A stretch of DNA of 50,641 nucleotides from Anaerotignum sp. (lineage in GTDB: Bacteria; Bacillota; Clostridia; Lachnospirales; Anaerotignaceae): NCBI GenBank assembly GCA_028710085.1, contig JAQUSU010000007.1, positions 1-50,641 on the forward strand, written 5' to 3'. The notes under the pieces were generated by a model that worked only from the letters and a program-made list of their open reading frames with translations, had not been told where the DNA came from and ran no database searches. Within the stretch, counting starts at the first letter, position 1, and each line of letters starts with the position of its first letter. The translations under genes were made by a program, and so were the position numbers. Of the stretch, positions 34,820 through 44,519 are shown in pieces.

Positions 34820-35970
34820 GCCATGCTTTATTATCTGCGAGTGCGGCCGATAAATGGCTGCACTGTGCCCCTTCGGCGAGGATGGAAGCGCTTTTGCCGG
34901 ATACTGCAGGGGAATCTGCACAGGAAGGATCTCTTGCCCATGAGTTGGCCGAGTTAAAAGCAAGACGGCATTTTCACGGTATGGATAAGGGTGCCTTTAC
35001 CCGGAAGTTTAACAAAATAAAGAGCCACGAGTTATACGCAGTGGATATAGATAACTATACGGATGCATATGTGGAATACCTAAAAGACGTTGAAATGATG
35101 TTTACTTCAAAGCCCTATGCAGTGTTTGAAACGAAAGTGGACTATTCCCATATTGCTCCTGAAGGTTTTGGAACTGCCGATTGTATCATGATTGGTGGAG
35201 GGCATCTTCATATCGTGGATTTTAAATACGGTAAAACGGTGAAAGTGGATTGTACGGAAAACCCACAAATGAAGCTTTATGCGTTGGGTGCTTTGAAAAA
35301 GTATGGTCTTTTATACAGCATTGAGGACGTCACCTTACATATTGTACAGCCTAGAATGAGCAATATTTCCTCTTGGGATATTACCTGTGAGGATCTCAAT
35401 GCCTGGGGCCAAAGCATTAAGCCGGTTGGACAAATGGCTTATGATGGCACCGGAGAATGTGTTGTGGGTCATTGGTGTGATAGTCATTTTTGCAAGTGTC
35501 GTGCCACCTGCCGGGCGTATATGGAACGTATGCAAGCGGTAGCAGCGTTTTTGGACAAGCTCCCACCAACACTAACGGATGAAGAAGTAGGCCAGTGCCT
35601 TACCTTAGCTACTGATATAAAAAAGTGGTACTCCATTTTAGAGAACTACGCAATGACCGCATTGTTAGCAGGCAAAAACATTGCCGGTTGGAAGGTGGTA
35701 GAAGGGCGCAGCAACAGAGCCTTTAATGATATTGACCAGGCGTATAAAACCTTAGCCACATCAGGAATTGATGAATCTCTGCTTTACAACCGTGTACCAA
35801 TTACCCTCACAGATTGTGAAAAGATGCTAGGCAAAAAGGGCTTTACACAAATGCTGGCCGACTATGTGGTGAAGCCTCCGGGTAAGCCTACAATTGCACC
35901 ACAAAGTGACCCCCGGGAACACTACAACCCTGCAATGGCAGACTTTGCAGGTCTTGAAACTAACAACTAA
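34816..35970 (+). CDS. DUF2800 family phage protein (PD-(D/E)XK/Cas4-like)
   Basis: LLSASAADKWLHCAPSARME...GFGTADCIMIGGGHLHIVDFKYGK. Confidence 0.88.
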   Translation: MSHALLSASAADKWLHCAPSARMEALLPDTAGESAQEGSLAHELAELKARRHFHGMDKGAFTRKFNKIKSHELYAVDIDNYTDAYVEYLKDVEMMFTSKPYAVFETKVDYSHIAPEGFGTADCIMIGGGHLHIVDFKYGKTVKVDCTENPQMKLYALGALKKYGLLYSIEDVTLHIVQPRMSNISSWDITCEDLNAWGQSIKPVGQMAYDGTGECVVGHWCDSHFCKCRATCRAYMERMQAVAAFLDKLPPTLTDEEVGQCLTLATDIKKWYSILENYAMTALLAGKNIAGWKVVEGRSNRAFNDIDQAYKTLATSGIDESLLYNRVPITLTDCEKMLGKKGFTQMLADYVVKPPGKPTIAPQSDPREHYNPAMADFAGLETNN

Positions 35971-35994
35971 TTACACATACGAAAGGATGATTTT

Positions 35995-36753
35995 ATGTAT
36001 CAGAATATCGCAACAAAATGCCTCACAGGTGAAGTAAGAATTTCCTTTGAACATCTTTCCAGGCCTTACAGCAGCAACGGCGGAGAAGCGAAATATAGCT
36101 GCACAATTTTGATTCCAAAGACAGATATAGTTACATACAATGACCTTGTTTCGGCTTTACAGGTTGCATATGAACAGGGTGTAAATGACAAATGGAAGGG
36201 TTCGCGACCTCAGTTAAGATACCCTGTGATTTATGACGGTGACGGAGTTAGACCTTCAGGGGAAGCCTTTGGCGCAGAGTGCAAGGGACATTGGGTTGTA
36301 ACCGCATCTAGCAAGCAACAGCCCATGGTTGTTCATATTTCAAATACAAAGGTGCAGCTGGCCGAAACAGATATTTATAGCGGGATGTATGCTCGTGTGA
36401 CAGTGAATTTCTTCCCTTATGATAACAGTGGAAGCAGAGGAGTGGGCTGTGGTCTGGGGAATGTTATGAAAACCAGAGATGGGGAGCCTTTAAGCGGCAG
36501 AGCAAATGCAGAGAGTGACTTCGCAGGACTTGAAACTCCTATTGCTTCTATGCCAATGGGTGGACCTACAGCCACAATGCCAATGGGCGGCCCCACAATG
36601 TCTGCCGGATATGCGGCAATGCCTATGGGTGGACCTACAGCCACAATGCCAATGGGAGGCCCCACAATGTCTGCCGGATATGCGGCAATGCCTATGGGCG
36701 GTCCAGCAGCACACACAGGCAACATTAACCCGATCACCGGCTTACCTATGTAA
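35995..36753 (+). CDS. DUF2815 family phage ssDNA-binding-like protein with Met-Gly-Pro repeat tail
   Basis: TGEVRISFEHLSRPYSSNGGEAKYSCTILIPK; C-terminal MPMGGPTATMPMGGPTMSAGYAA repeats. Confidence 0.85.
   Translation: MYQNIATKCLTGEVRISFEHLSRPYSSNGGEAKYSCTILIPKTDIVTYNDLVSALQVAYEQGVNDKWKGSRPQLRYPVIYDGDGVRPSGEAFGAECKGHWVVTASSKQQPMVVHISNTKVQLAETDIYSGMYARVTVNFFPYDNSGSRGVGCGLGNVMKTRDGEPLSGRANAESDFAGLETPIASMPMGGPTATMPMGGPTMSAGYAAMPMGGPTATMPMGGPTMSAGYAAMPMGGPAAHTGNINPITGLPM
36550..36711 (+). repeat. 69-bp tandem repeat (2 full copies plus partial) inside DUF2815 gene
   Basis: Units 36550-36618 and 36619-36687 differ at only a few positions. Confidence 0.9.
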
Positions 36754-36759
36754 TCGGGT

Positions 36760-38760
36760 ATGAGGGGGCATATATCAGTCGATATTGAAACCTTCTCTTC
36801 CGTTGATATTAACAAGTCCGGGCTTTACAAATATGTTCAAAGCCCGGATTTTTCAATATTACTATTAGCCTATAGTATTGACGGCGGGGCGGTGGAGATT
36901 ATCGACCTAACCAAATCCGGATTACCGATTTTTGTACAAAATTTACTTTTAGATCCCGATTACATAAAGCACGCTTATAATGCTGCTTTTGAGTGGTATT
37001 GCTTATCTAAATTTTTTGGCTTAGAGGAAAAAGAAAGAACAGCATGGTTAAAACAATGGCGTTGCACGATGATGCATAGTCTTTATTGCGGATATGTGGC
37101 TAAACTCGAAGATGCGGGTAAAGCAATAGGATTACCCCAAGAAAAGCAGAAATTGACAACAGGCAAAGCTTTAATTAAAACTTTCTGCTCTCCGTGCAAG
37201 CCTTCAAAATCCAATGGCAATAGAACAAGAACCCTTCCGGGACATGAGCCAGAGCGGTGGAATTTATTCAAAGAATACTGCAAGCAAGACGTTGTTACAG
37301 AAATGGAAATTGAAAACAGACTTTCTAATTTCCCTGTGCCGGAGCTAGTACAAAGTCAATGGGTTTTAGACCAGATACAGAATGAAAGAGGCGTTGCGAT
37401 TGACCTTCAGCTTATAGAGGGGGCTTTATTTTGTGATAGTGTGGCTACGGAAAAGGCTACAAATACCTCTAGGGAAATTACAAACCTTGAGAATCCCAAT
37501 AGTGTGGCTCAGCTGAAAAGATGGATCGAAGAAAGAACGGGAATAGAAATGCCCAGCCTTACCAAGGAAACTGTGGGTGAAATGCTGGATACGGAAATTC
37601 CCGTTGCTGTTCGCAGGGTTTTAGAGCTTCGGCAACAGTTGGGAAAAACAAGCGTGTCAAAGTATAAGGCTATGACACGAGCCGAATGCGCTGACGGACG
37701 GTTGCGGGGTACGTTGCAATTCTATGGCGCCAATCGTACCGGGAGATGGGCAGGGCGTTTGGTGCAAGTGCAGAACCTTCCAAGAACGTACCTTCATGGT
37801 GCAAATTTGGATTTGGCAAGAAAGTTTGTGAAATTAAAAAACCCCATTGCTATTCAGCTTACGTTTGGCAGCGTGCAGGACACCCTTTCCCAGCTGGTTA
37901 GAACTGCATTTATACCAGAGAACGGAAAAGTCTTTGTAGATGCTGACTTTTCGGCCATTGAGGCGAGAGTGGTTGCTTGGCTTGCGGGGGAAAACTGGGT
38001 GCTTGAAGTATTTCGTACCCACGGCAAAATTTACGAGGCCACAGCGGCGCAGATGTTTGGGGTGCCTATTGAAAAGATTGTAAAAGGAACGCCTGAATAT
38101 GCATTAAGGCAAAAGGGAAAAGTTGCTACCCTTGCTCTAGGATATAACGGTGGTCCTGGGGCACTTATCAACATGGGTGCGTTGAAAATGGGGATACCTG
38201 AGGAAGAATTACCCGAGATTGTGGGTAAGTGGAGAGGGGCGAACCAAGCCATCGTAAGGTGCTGGAAAGCTTTAGAGCACGCTGCCATACAGGCGATTAA
38301 AAGCGGTAGAGCTGTTGGTACCCATGGACTTGTTTTTGCAAGAGAAGCAGATATAACAAAGGGGCAGGACTTCCTTACAATATTGCTTCCTTCCGGGAGA
38401 AAGCTTTTTTATGCAAAGCCTCATTTAACCTTGAATCAATGGGGAAATGAGTCCATTGGATATTACGGAATGAACCAGACTTCTAAGAATTGGGAGCCTA
38501 CAGAAACCTACGGCGGGAAATTAACGGAAAATGTGGTACAGGCAATAGCAAGAGATTGTTTGGCATATACATTGACTGTTTTGGAAACCGAAGGATACAA
38601 AATTGTTTTTCATGTTCATGATGAAGTTATTATTGAAATAGAAAAAGAAAAGGCTAACCTTGAAAAGGTTTGCCAAATTATGAGCCAGCCTATACCGTTT
38701 GCGCCGGGTTTGCCTATGGCTGCAGATGGCTGGGTGGGGGATTATTTTACGAAAGACTGA
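36760..38760 (+). CDS. Phage family A DNA polymerase with 3'-5' exonuclease domain
   Basis: SVDIETFSS exo motif; DADFSAIEARVVAWLAGE, KVATLALGYNGGPGALINMG, FHVHDEVIIEI polymerase motifs. Confidence 0.95.
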   Translation: MRGHISVDIETFSSVDINKSGLYKYVQSPDFSILLLAYSIDGGAVEIIDLTKSGLPIFVQNLLLDPDYIKHAYNAAFEWYCLSKFFGLEEKERTAWLKQWRCTMMHSLYCGYVAKLEDAGKAIGLPQEKQKLTTGKALIKTFCSPCKPSKSNGNRTRTLPGHEPERWNLFKEYCKQDVVTEMEIENRLSNFPVPELVQSQWVLDQIQNERGVAIDLQLIEGALFCDSVATEKATNTSREITNLENPNSVAQLKRWIEERTGIEMPSLTKETVGEMLDTEIPVAVRRVLELRQQLGKTSVSKYKAMTRAECADGRLRGTLQFYGANRTGRWAGRLVQVQNLPRTYLHGANLDLARKFVKLKNPIAIQLTFGSVQDTLSQLVRTAFIPENGKVFVDADFSAIEARVVAWLAGENWVLEVFRTHGKIYEATAAQMFGVPIEKIVKGTPEYALRQKGKVATLALGYNGGPGALINMGALKMGIPEEELPEIVGKWRGANQAIVRCWKALEHAAIQAIKSGRAVGTHGLVFAREADITKGQDFLTILLPSGRKLFYAKPHLTLNQWGNESIGYYGMNQTSKNWEPTETYGGKLTENVVQAIARDCLAYTLTVLETEGYKIVFHVHDEVIIEIEKEKANLEKVCQIMSQPIPFAPGLPMAADGWVGDYFTKD

Positions 38761-38771
38761 GGTGACACATT

Positions 38772-41192
38772 TTGCAAAATGACAGACAAATAACCATATC
38801 TACTGCAGGTAGCAGAAAGGCCACGAACTGGCAGCCTCAGACTATGCGTATCGCAGAATTATTTGAAAAGCTCCGTACCCCTTTGCGGGGGAAGGAAACT
38901 CTTTCGGCTTATATGGGTATGAAAAAAAACCAGCAGGACGAGCTGAAGGATGTGGGTGGCTTTATCGGCGGCAGCCTAACAGGACGGCGTAAAAAGGGTA
39001 CGGTACTAAACAGGGATGTAATTACCCTGGATATGGATAATTGCCCACCTGAAAGCACCAAGGCCATACTGCAGCGCCTTTCAAGCCTAGGTATGTTATA
39101 TGCAGTATATTCTACCAGAAAGCATAGCCCTGCAGCGCCCAGGCTTCGTGTTGTGGTGCCTACGGATAGAAAGATGTTTTCGGAAGAATACGAGCCCATA
39201 GCTCGTAAATTGGCGGCGTTAATACAGCCGGAGATGCACTGGTTTGATCCTACGACCTTTCAAGTAGAACGCCTAATGTATTGGCCCAGTTGTTGTGTAG
39301 ATAGCGAATACGTCTTTACCTATGAAGATAAGCCGTTATTGTCTGCGGATGGAATGCTTGGCACCTATGAAAATTGGTTAAATGTTGCATCTTGGCCACA
39401 GGTACCGGGAGAACAGAAACTACGGGAAAGGTCAGCAGCAAAGCAGGGAGATCCAACGGAAAAGAGAGGTACTGTAGGTGCATTTTGCAGGATTTACAGC
39501 GTTGTACAGGCAATTGATGCCTTTCTTCCCGGTGTTTATGCATCCACGGAGCAGGCCGACAGATATACCTTTGCAGGTGGTTCTACAACAGGTGGTGCCA
39601 TTGTTTACGATGATGAAAAATTTCTTTTCTCCCATCATGCCACGGATCCATGCAGCGGGCAGCTGGTGAACGCCTTTGACCTGGTACGTCTGCATTTGTT
39701 TGGAGATCAGGACGATGATGCAAAAGAAGGTACTCCTACAAATAAATTGCCCAGCTATGACCTGATGTGCCGTAAGGCAATAGAGGATAAGGACGTTCTT
39801 GCTCTGCTTCAAAAGGAACGTATGGAGCAAGCAGAGGCAGAGTTTAAGGATATACAGGAAGGTTTTGCAGAAACAGAGGATACCCTTGAATGGATGCGCC
39901 GGCTTAGGGTACACCCAAAGACAGGGCTTCCGGAAAGCACCATTGATAACGTTTGGATTATTCTCGAGAACGACAGAAATTTAAAGGGGAAGTTTGCTAT
40001 CAATGAGTTCGCTGGCAGAGGGGAAGTCTTGGGGGCGTTGCCATGGAATACTGAAATAAAACGACGTTTTTGGGATGATAATGACAATCAGGGGCTTTAC
40101 TGGTACCTAGAAAAAAGCTATAGAATATCCGGCGCTGCAAAGATAGACGGTGCACTCTCCCTGCACAGTAATAAGAACTCTTTCAATGATGTAACAAAGT
40201 ATTTGAATGAACTAAAGTGGGATGGCACCCCTAGGCTTGACACTCTTTTGATAGATTATTTGGGTGCAGAGGACAGCATATACACAAGGGCGGTTACGCG
40301 TAAGGCTTTTACGGCAGCAGTGGCCAGAGCCTACATACCGGGTTTTAAATTTGATTATATGACAATCTTTACAGGCCCTCAGGGTATCGGCAAAAGTACC
40401 TTGCTTGCAAAAATGTCTAAAGGCTGGTTTAACGATTCCATAAGAACCTTTGAAGGGAAAGAGGCTAGTGAACTCCTGCAGGGGGTGTGGCTGGTTGAGG
40501 TCGGTGAATTGGATGCATTTAATAGAAGCGATGTTGGCCGAATTAAGCAGTTTTTAAGCCAACAGGCGGATCGGTTTCGTGCTGCTTATGGCAGGCATGT
40601 AAAAGAAATGCCCCGTCGGTGTATCATTTTTGGTACCACCAATGATGCGGAATTTTTAACAGATAGAACGGGAAACCGCCGCTTTTGGCCTGTGGTAGTA
40701 GGTGAAAGAAAAGCCAAGAAAAGCGTTTGGTCTGATTTGGACAATGACATAGACCAGCTTTGGGCAGAGGCTGCCATGCGGTTTAAAATCGGAGAGCCTT
40801 TGTATTTGTCAGGTGGGGTGGAAAAAGCGGCCAAGGAGCAGCAGGAAAGCCACAGAAAGGCTTCCACAAGAGAGGGTATTATTGCAGATTTCTTGGAACA
40901 AAAGGTACCCGCGGATTGGCTTAGCTGGAAGCTGGAGCAACGCAGAATGTTCTGGGAAGGGAACGCTACCTGTGACGGTGAGCAGGTTCCCAGGAAGAAA
41001 GTTTGTGCGCTGGAAGTGTGGTGCGAAGCGTTGGGGTGTGATCCAAGGATGATAAAGAATAGTGATACCGCCGAAATCAACAGTATTATTGCAAGCGTAA
41101 AAGGATGGAGTAGATTACAAAATCCACAACCGTTTGGGTATTGTAAAAGTCAAAGAGGGTTTAAAAAAGAGCAACTACAAAGTCCGTTTTGA
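38772..41192 (+). CDS. Virulence-associated E (VapE) family primase-helicase
   Basis: FTGPQGIGKSTLLAKM Walker A; VWLVEVGELDAFNRSDVGRIKQFLSQQADRFRAAYGRH; IFGTTNDAEFLTDRTGNRRFWPV. Confidence 0.93.
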   Translation: MQNDRQITISTAGSRKATNWQPQTMRIAELFEKLRTPLRGKETLSAYMGMKKNQQDELKDVGGFIGGSLTGRRKKGTVLNRDVITLDMDNCPPESTKAILQRLSSLGMLYAVYSTRKHSPAAPRLRVVVPTDRKMFSEEYEPIARKLAALIQPEMHWFDPTTFQVERLMYWPSCCVDSEYVFTYEDKPLLSADGMLGTYENWLNVASWPQVPGEQKLRERSAAKQGDPTEKRGTVGAFCRIYSVVQAIDAFLPGVYASTEQADRYTFAGGSTTGGAIVYDDEKFLFSHHATDPCSGQLVNAFDLVRLHLFGDQDDDAKEGTPTNKLPSYDLMCRKAIEDKDVLALLQKERMEQAEAEFKDIQEGFAETEDTLEWMRRLRVHPKTGLPESTIDNVWIILENDRNLKGKFAINEFAGRGEVLGALPWNTEIKRRFWDDNDNQGLYWYLEKSYRISGAAKIDGALSLHSNKNSFNDVTKYLNELKWDGTPRLDTLLIDYLGAEDSIYTRAVTRKAFTAAVARAYIPGFKFDYMTIFTGPQGIGKSTLLAKMSKGWFNDSIRTFEGKEASELLQGVWLVEVGELDAFNRSDVGRIKQFLSQQADRFRAAYGRHVKEMPRRCIIFGTTNDAEFLTDRTGNRRFWPVVVGERKAKKSVWSDLDNDIDQLWAEAAMRFKIGEPLYLSGGVEKAAKEQQESHRKASTREGIIADFLEQKVPADWLSWKLEQRRMFWEGNATCDGEQVPRKKVCALEVWCEALGCDPRMIKNSDTAEINSIIASVKGWSRLQNPQPFGYCKSQRGFKKEQLQSPF

Positions 41193-41415
41193 GATTGTAG
41201 TTTTTAGAAAAACCCAAACTACAAAACTACAATTAAATTTTAGATTGTAGTTGGGTTTGTAGTCGGCGAAAATGTTGATATTTCAAGGGTTTAAGTATAT
41301 AAAACTACAAAACTACAATCTTTTTTAATAATTAATATAATAAAGAGAATATATAAATATATCCGCCTGCGCCCATATACACGTATATATAGGGAAATAG
41401 ATTGTAGTTAGCGAA
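41170..41415. repeat. Iteron-like repeats (ACTACAAAACTACAAT / GATTGTAGT) plus AT-rich tract; candidate phage origin
   Basis: ACTAC/GTAGT repeats at ~41174, 41193, 41218-41233, 41243-41262, 41302-41319, 41400-41409; AT-rich 41320-41362. Confidence 0.6.
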
Positions 41416-41430
41416 AATGGAGGTGATTTT

Positions 41431-41760
41431 TTGCGAGAAAAAGAAATTGAGCAGTACCTCGTAAAACGAGTAAAAGAAATGGGAGGTAAGGCTTATAAGT
41501 GGGTAAGCCCAGGAAACGACGGGGTGCCCGATAGAATTGTTTTCTTCTCCGGGGTGACGGCTTTGGTGGAACTAAAAGCACCGGGGAAAAAGCCTACCCC
41601 GTTGCAGATAGCAAAACATAAGGAATTGGAAAAGCTGGGGCAAAGGGTTTTGGTACTGGACAGCAAGGAAAGCGTGGATGAATTTATCGGAAGAGTAGAT
41701 CAGTTTATTTATTCCGTTCGATGCGAAGAGGGTGATATGTATGAAGTTTGCGCCCCATAA
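41431..41760 (+). CDS. VRR-NUC domain-containing protein (TTG start)
   Basis: VSPGNDGVPDRIVFFSGVTALVELKAPGKKPTPLQ. Confidence 0.92.
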   Translation: MREKEIEQYLVKRVKEMGGKAYKWVSPGNDGVPDRIVFFSGVTALVELKAPGKKPTPLQIAKHKELEKLGQRVLVLDSKESVDEFIGRVDQFIYSVRCEEGDMYEVCAP

Positions 41761-43114
41761 TTACCAGCAGTATTGTGTTGATAGACTTTTACAAGAGCCA
41801 GCTTTGGGGTTATTCCTAGATATGGGTTTAGGCAAAACTGTTACGACTCTTTCGGCGGTAAAGGAATTAAAATATTACCGTTTTGCAATACATAAGGTTT
41901 TGGTAATTGCCCCAAAGAAGGTAGCCGAAGCAACTTGGAGTAAAGAAGCTGCGAAGTGGGAGCACTTACAAAATCTTAGAATCTCCACAGTGCTTGGCAG
42001 CAAGAATAAACGTGTAGCAGCATTGGCTGCCACGGCGGATCTGTATGTGATTAATCGGGAAAATGTTGAGTGGTTGGTGGATTATTACCGGAATGACTGG
42101 CCGTTTGACATGGTTGTTGTGGATGAAAGCAGCAGTTTCAAAGACCAGAGTACAAAACGATGGAAGGCACTGAAACGGATCAGGCCAAGGGTAAAGAGAA
42201 TTGTTTTGCTGACGGGTACCCCTGCACCCAATAACTTGATCGACTTATGGGCGCAGCTTTACTTGCTGGATGAAGGTGCACGGCTAGGTAGAACCATTGG
42301 CGGCTTCCGTGAAAGATATTTTAGTCCAGACAAGCGTTCTGCAGAAAGGGTGTTTACATACAAGCCCAAGAATGGTGCGGAGGAAAAAATAGAAACTCTG
42401 ATTGGTGATATTTGTATCTCCATGAAAGCAGAGGATTATTTGGAGCTGCCTGATTGTGTAACGGTAAACACCCCTGTGGCTTTGGATAGCAAAGCGAGAA
42501 AAGCATATGAAACATTGGAAAAGACAATGCTGCTTGAAATTAACGATGAAGAAATAACGGCAGATATGGCTGCAGTCCTTACAGGAAAGTTGTTACAGCT
42601 TGCAGGCGGCGCTGTTTACGATGGGAATCATAATGCCCAGCTTATCCATGGCTGCAAGATAGCTGCTTTCATGGAGTTAATTGACGGGCTTGCCGGTGAA
42701 CATGCATTGGTGTTTTATGGGTACCAGCACGAGAAGGACAGGCTGTTAAAGGAGCTTTCTAAAACAAATCTTCGGGTGAGAGTTTTTGGTGGTGCAAAGG
42801 ATGAAACCGATTGGAATAATGGTGAGATTGACGTTTTATTAGCCCATCCTATGAGTACCGCATACGGCCTTAATCTTCAGGATGGCGGGCACCATGTAAT
42901 CTGGTATGGGCCTACCTGGAGTTTAGAGCAGTACCAACAGGCAAACAAAAGGCTGCATCGACAGGGACAGAAAAAGCCCGTTATCATTCATCATTTGATT
43001 GCAGAGGATACAGTGGATGGTGATGTTATCAAGGCACTGGATAATAAGAGCGGCACACAAGAGGCGTTACTTGGAGCATTGAAAGCAAGAATTGAAAAAT
43101 ACAAGGAGGGATAA
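41732..43114 (+). CDS. SNF2-family DEAD/DEAH-box helicase
   Basis: FLDMGLGKTVTTLSAV, VVDESSSFKD, LLTGTPAPNNLIDLW, QYQQANKRLHRQGQ. Confidence 0.94.
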   Translation: MICMKFAPHNYQQYCVDRLLQEPALGLFLDMGLGKTVTTLSAVKELKYYRFAIHKVLVIAPKKVAEATWSKEAAKWEHLQNLRISTVLGSKNKRVAALAATADLYVINRENVEWLVDYYRNDWPFDMVVVDESSSFKDQSTKRWKALKRIRPRVKRIVLLTGTPAPNNLIDLWAQLYLLDEGARLGRTIGGFRERYFSPDKRSAERVFTYKPKNGAEEKIETLIGDICISMKAEDYLELPDCVTVNTPVALDSKARKAYETLEKTMLLEINDEEITADMAAVLTGKLLQLAGGAVYDGNHNAQLIHGCKIAAFMELIDGLAGEHALVFYGYQHEKDRLLKELSKTNLRVRVFGGAKDETDWNNGEIDVLLAHPMSTAYGLNLQDGGHHVIWYGPTWSLEQYQQANKRLHRQGQKKPVIIHHLIAEDTVDGDVIKALDNKSGTQEALLGALKARIEKYKEG

Positions 43115-43116
43115 GC

Positions 43117-43362
43117 ATGAAAAATACTTTATCAGATTTGAACAATCATTTATTTGCCCAAATAGAACGGCTTGCGGATGAAGATTTGGATGAAGCAGGC
43201 CTTGACCGTGAAATTAAGCGAACAGTGGCCATGGAGAAAATCGCAAGGTCAATTATTGATAATGGGTCTCTTGCCCTTGAAGCGAAAAGGTTTGTTGACG
43301 ATTATCGCACGGGGGACACGGTGGCGATTCCGCTGTTAGGAATAAAGGGTGATACCCAATGA
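43117..43362 (+). CDS. Conserved small phage protein
   Basis: Tight coupling between helicase and HNH genes; good RBS. Confidence 0.7.
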   Translation: MKNTLSDLNNHLFAQIERLADEDLDEAGLDREIKRTVAMEKIARSIIDNGSLALEAKRFVDDYRTGDTVAIPLLGIKGDTQ

Positions 43363-43955
43363 AGTTTACTGCTGAAATGAATGGTTTCATCGTGGCAAAT
43401 GCCGAAGGAATTTCAAATTTGGAGTTGACAGAATTGTTCAATAAAGAATTTGGTACCAATGTTTTAGTGAAACAAATTAAGGCGTATAAGAAAAACCATA
43501 AGATAAGCAGTGGTCTTACAGGGCATTTTCCAAAGGGGCACATCCCTTGTAACAAAGGCAAAAAGGGTACCTATTATGCCGGCAGTGAAAAAACATGGTT
43601 TAAGAACGGACAAATGCCCCATAATCATAAGCCTGTTGGCAGCGAGAGGGTTAGCAAAGATGGATACATAGAAATCAAGGTTGCGGAGCCAAAAAAATGG
43701 AGATTAAAGCATAACGTTGTTTGGGAGAATGTTCGCGGTAAGGTACCAAGGAATCATGTAGTTATTTTCCTTGATAGGAATAAGCTTAATGTTGACATTG
43801 GAAATTTAAAACTGATTTCAAGGGGACAACTTCTTTTGATGAACCGCAACGGGTTTTTTACGGGAGATAGGAATTTAACGGAAACGGCTGCTAATTTAGC
43901 AAAGCTAATGGATACAAAGTATAAAGCGAAGAAGAAGGGACAATCACAAGAATAA
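43359..43955 (+). CDS. HNH endonuclease (homing-type)
   Basis: KHNVVWENVRGKVPRNHVVIFLDRNKLNVDIGNLKLIS HNH core. Confidence 0.85.
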   Translation: MKFTAEMNGFIVANAEGISNLELTELFNKEFGTNVLVKQIKAYKKNHKISSGLTGHFPKGHIPCNKGKKGTYYAGSEKTWFKNGQMPHNHKPVGSERVSKDGYIEIKVAEPKKWRLKHNVVWENVRGKVPRNHVVIFLDRNKLNVDIGNLKLISRGQLLLMNRNGFFTGDRNLTETAANLAKLMDTKYKAKKKGQSQE

Positions 43956-43975
43956 CCAGAAAGGGGGAAAGGGAT

Positions 43976-44503
43976 TTGCTGGCCAGCGCAAAAGTCGACT
44001 TTTGCCCTTGTGATGATATGGGACAAGAATTATTTGACGCCAATATTGACCTTGCATATTTTATCCTGCATAAGTATTTTCCGTGGTATGCCAATGATGA
44101 AGATGCAAAACAAATTTGTCTAATAGGGCTTTAGAAAGCCTGCGAAAAATTCAATCCAGATATGGGTTATACACTTTCAACTTATGCGGTAAAGGTTATT
44201 AAGAATTACATGCTGAATTTTCTCAGAGCTGAAAGAAAAAGAAATAGAATTAAGTATGTTGATAACATAACGCATTTTGAGGGTGAAGAGCTAGACATTT
44301 TTGAAGCAATCCCAGATAAATATGAGGGTGAAGTATCACTGAGCTTTTGTTTCAAAGAGCTTTCAGGGAAACTAACCGAGAAGGAAACACAGGTTTTGCA
44401 AATGAAAATCAAAGGATACAACCAAATAGAAATAGCGAAAAAGTTGAAGATATCGCAGCCTACTGTGGCCAGGTGTTTACAGCGAATTATAAGTAAATTG
44501 TAG
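43976..44503 (+). pseudogene. RNA polymerase sigma-70-like factor interrupted by in-frame TAG at 44132-44134
   Basis: Same-frame translation LLASAKVDFCPCDDMGQELFDANIDLAYFILHKYFPWYANDEDAKQICLIGL*KACEKFNPDMGYTLSTYAVKVIKNYMLNFLRAERKRN... continuing to QVLQMKIKGYNQIEIAKKLKISQPTVARCLQRI; track shows only 44162-44503. Confidence 0.8.
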
Positions 44504-44519
44504 AGGAGGCGTTAATGAT

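Noticed and set aside
34201-34824. 207-aa minus-strand ORF antisense to the repeat-containing phage gene
   Set aside because: Gly/Ala/Val-rich shadow of the Pro/Ala/Met repeat; opposite to operon direction.
36550-36711. Possible CRISPR or minisatellite
   Set aside because: Direct tandem coding repeat with no spacers; no CRISPR array or cas genes seen anywhere in the window.
36417-36815. Minus-strand and alternate-frame repeat ORFs over the DUF2815 tail
   Set aside because: Generated by the 69-bp tandem repeat being open in several frames.
39432-39914. 160-aa minus-strand ORF within vapE
   Set aside because: Antisense to a strongly supported VapE-family CDS.
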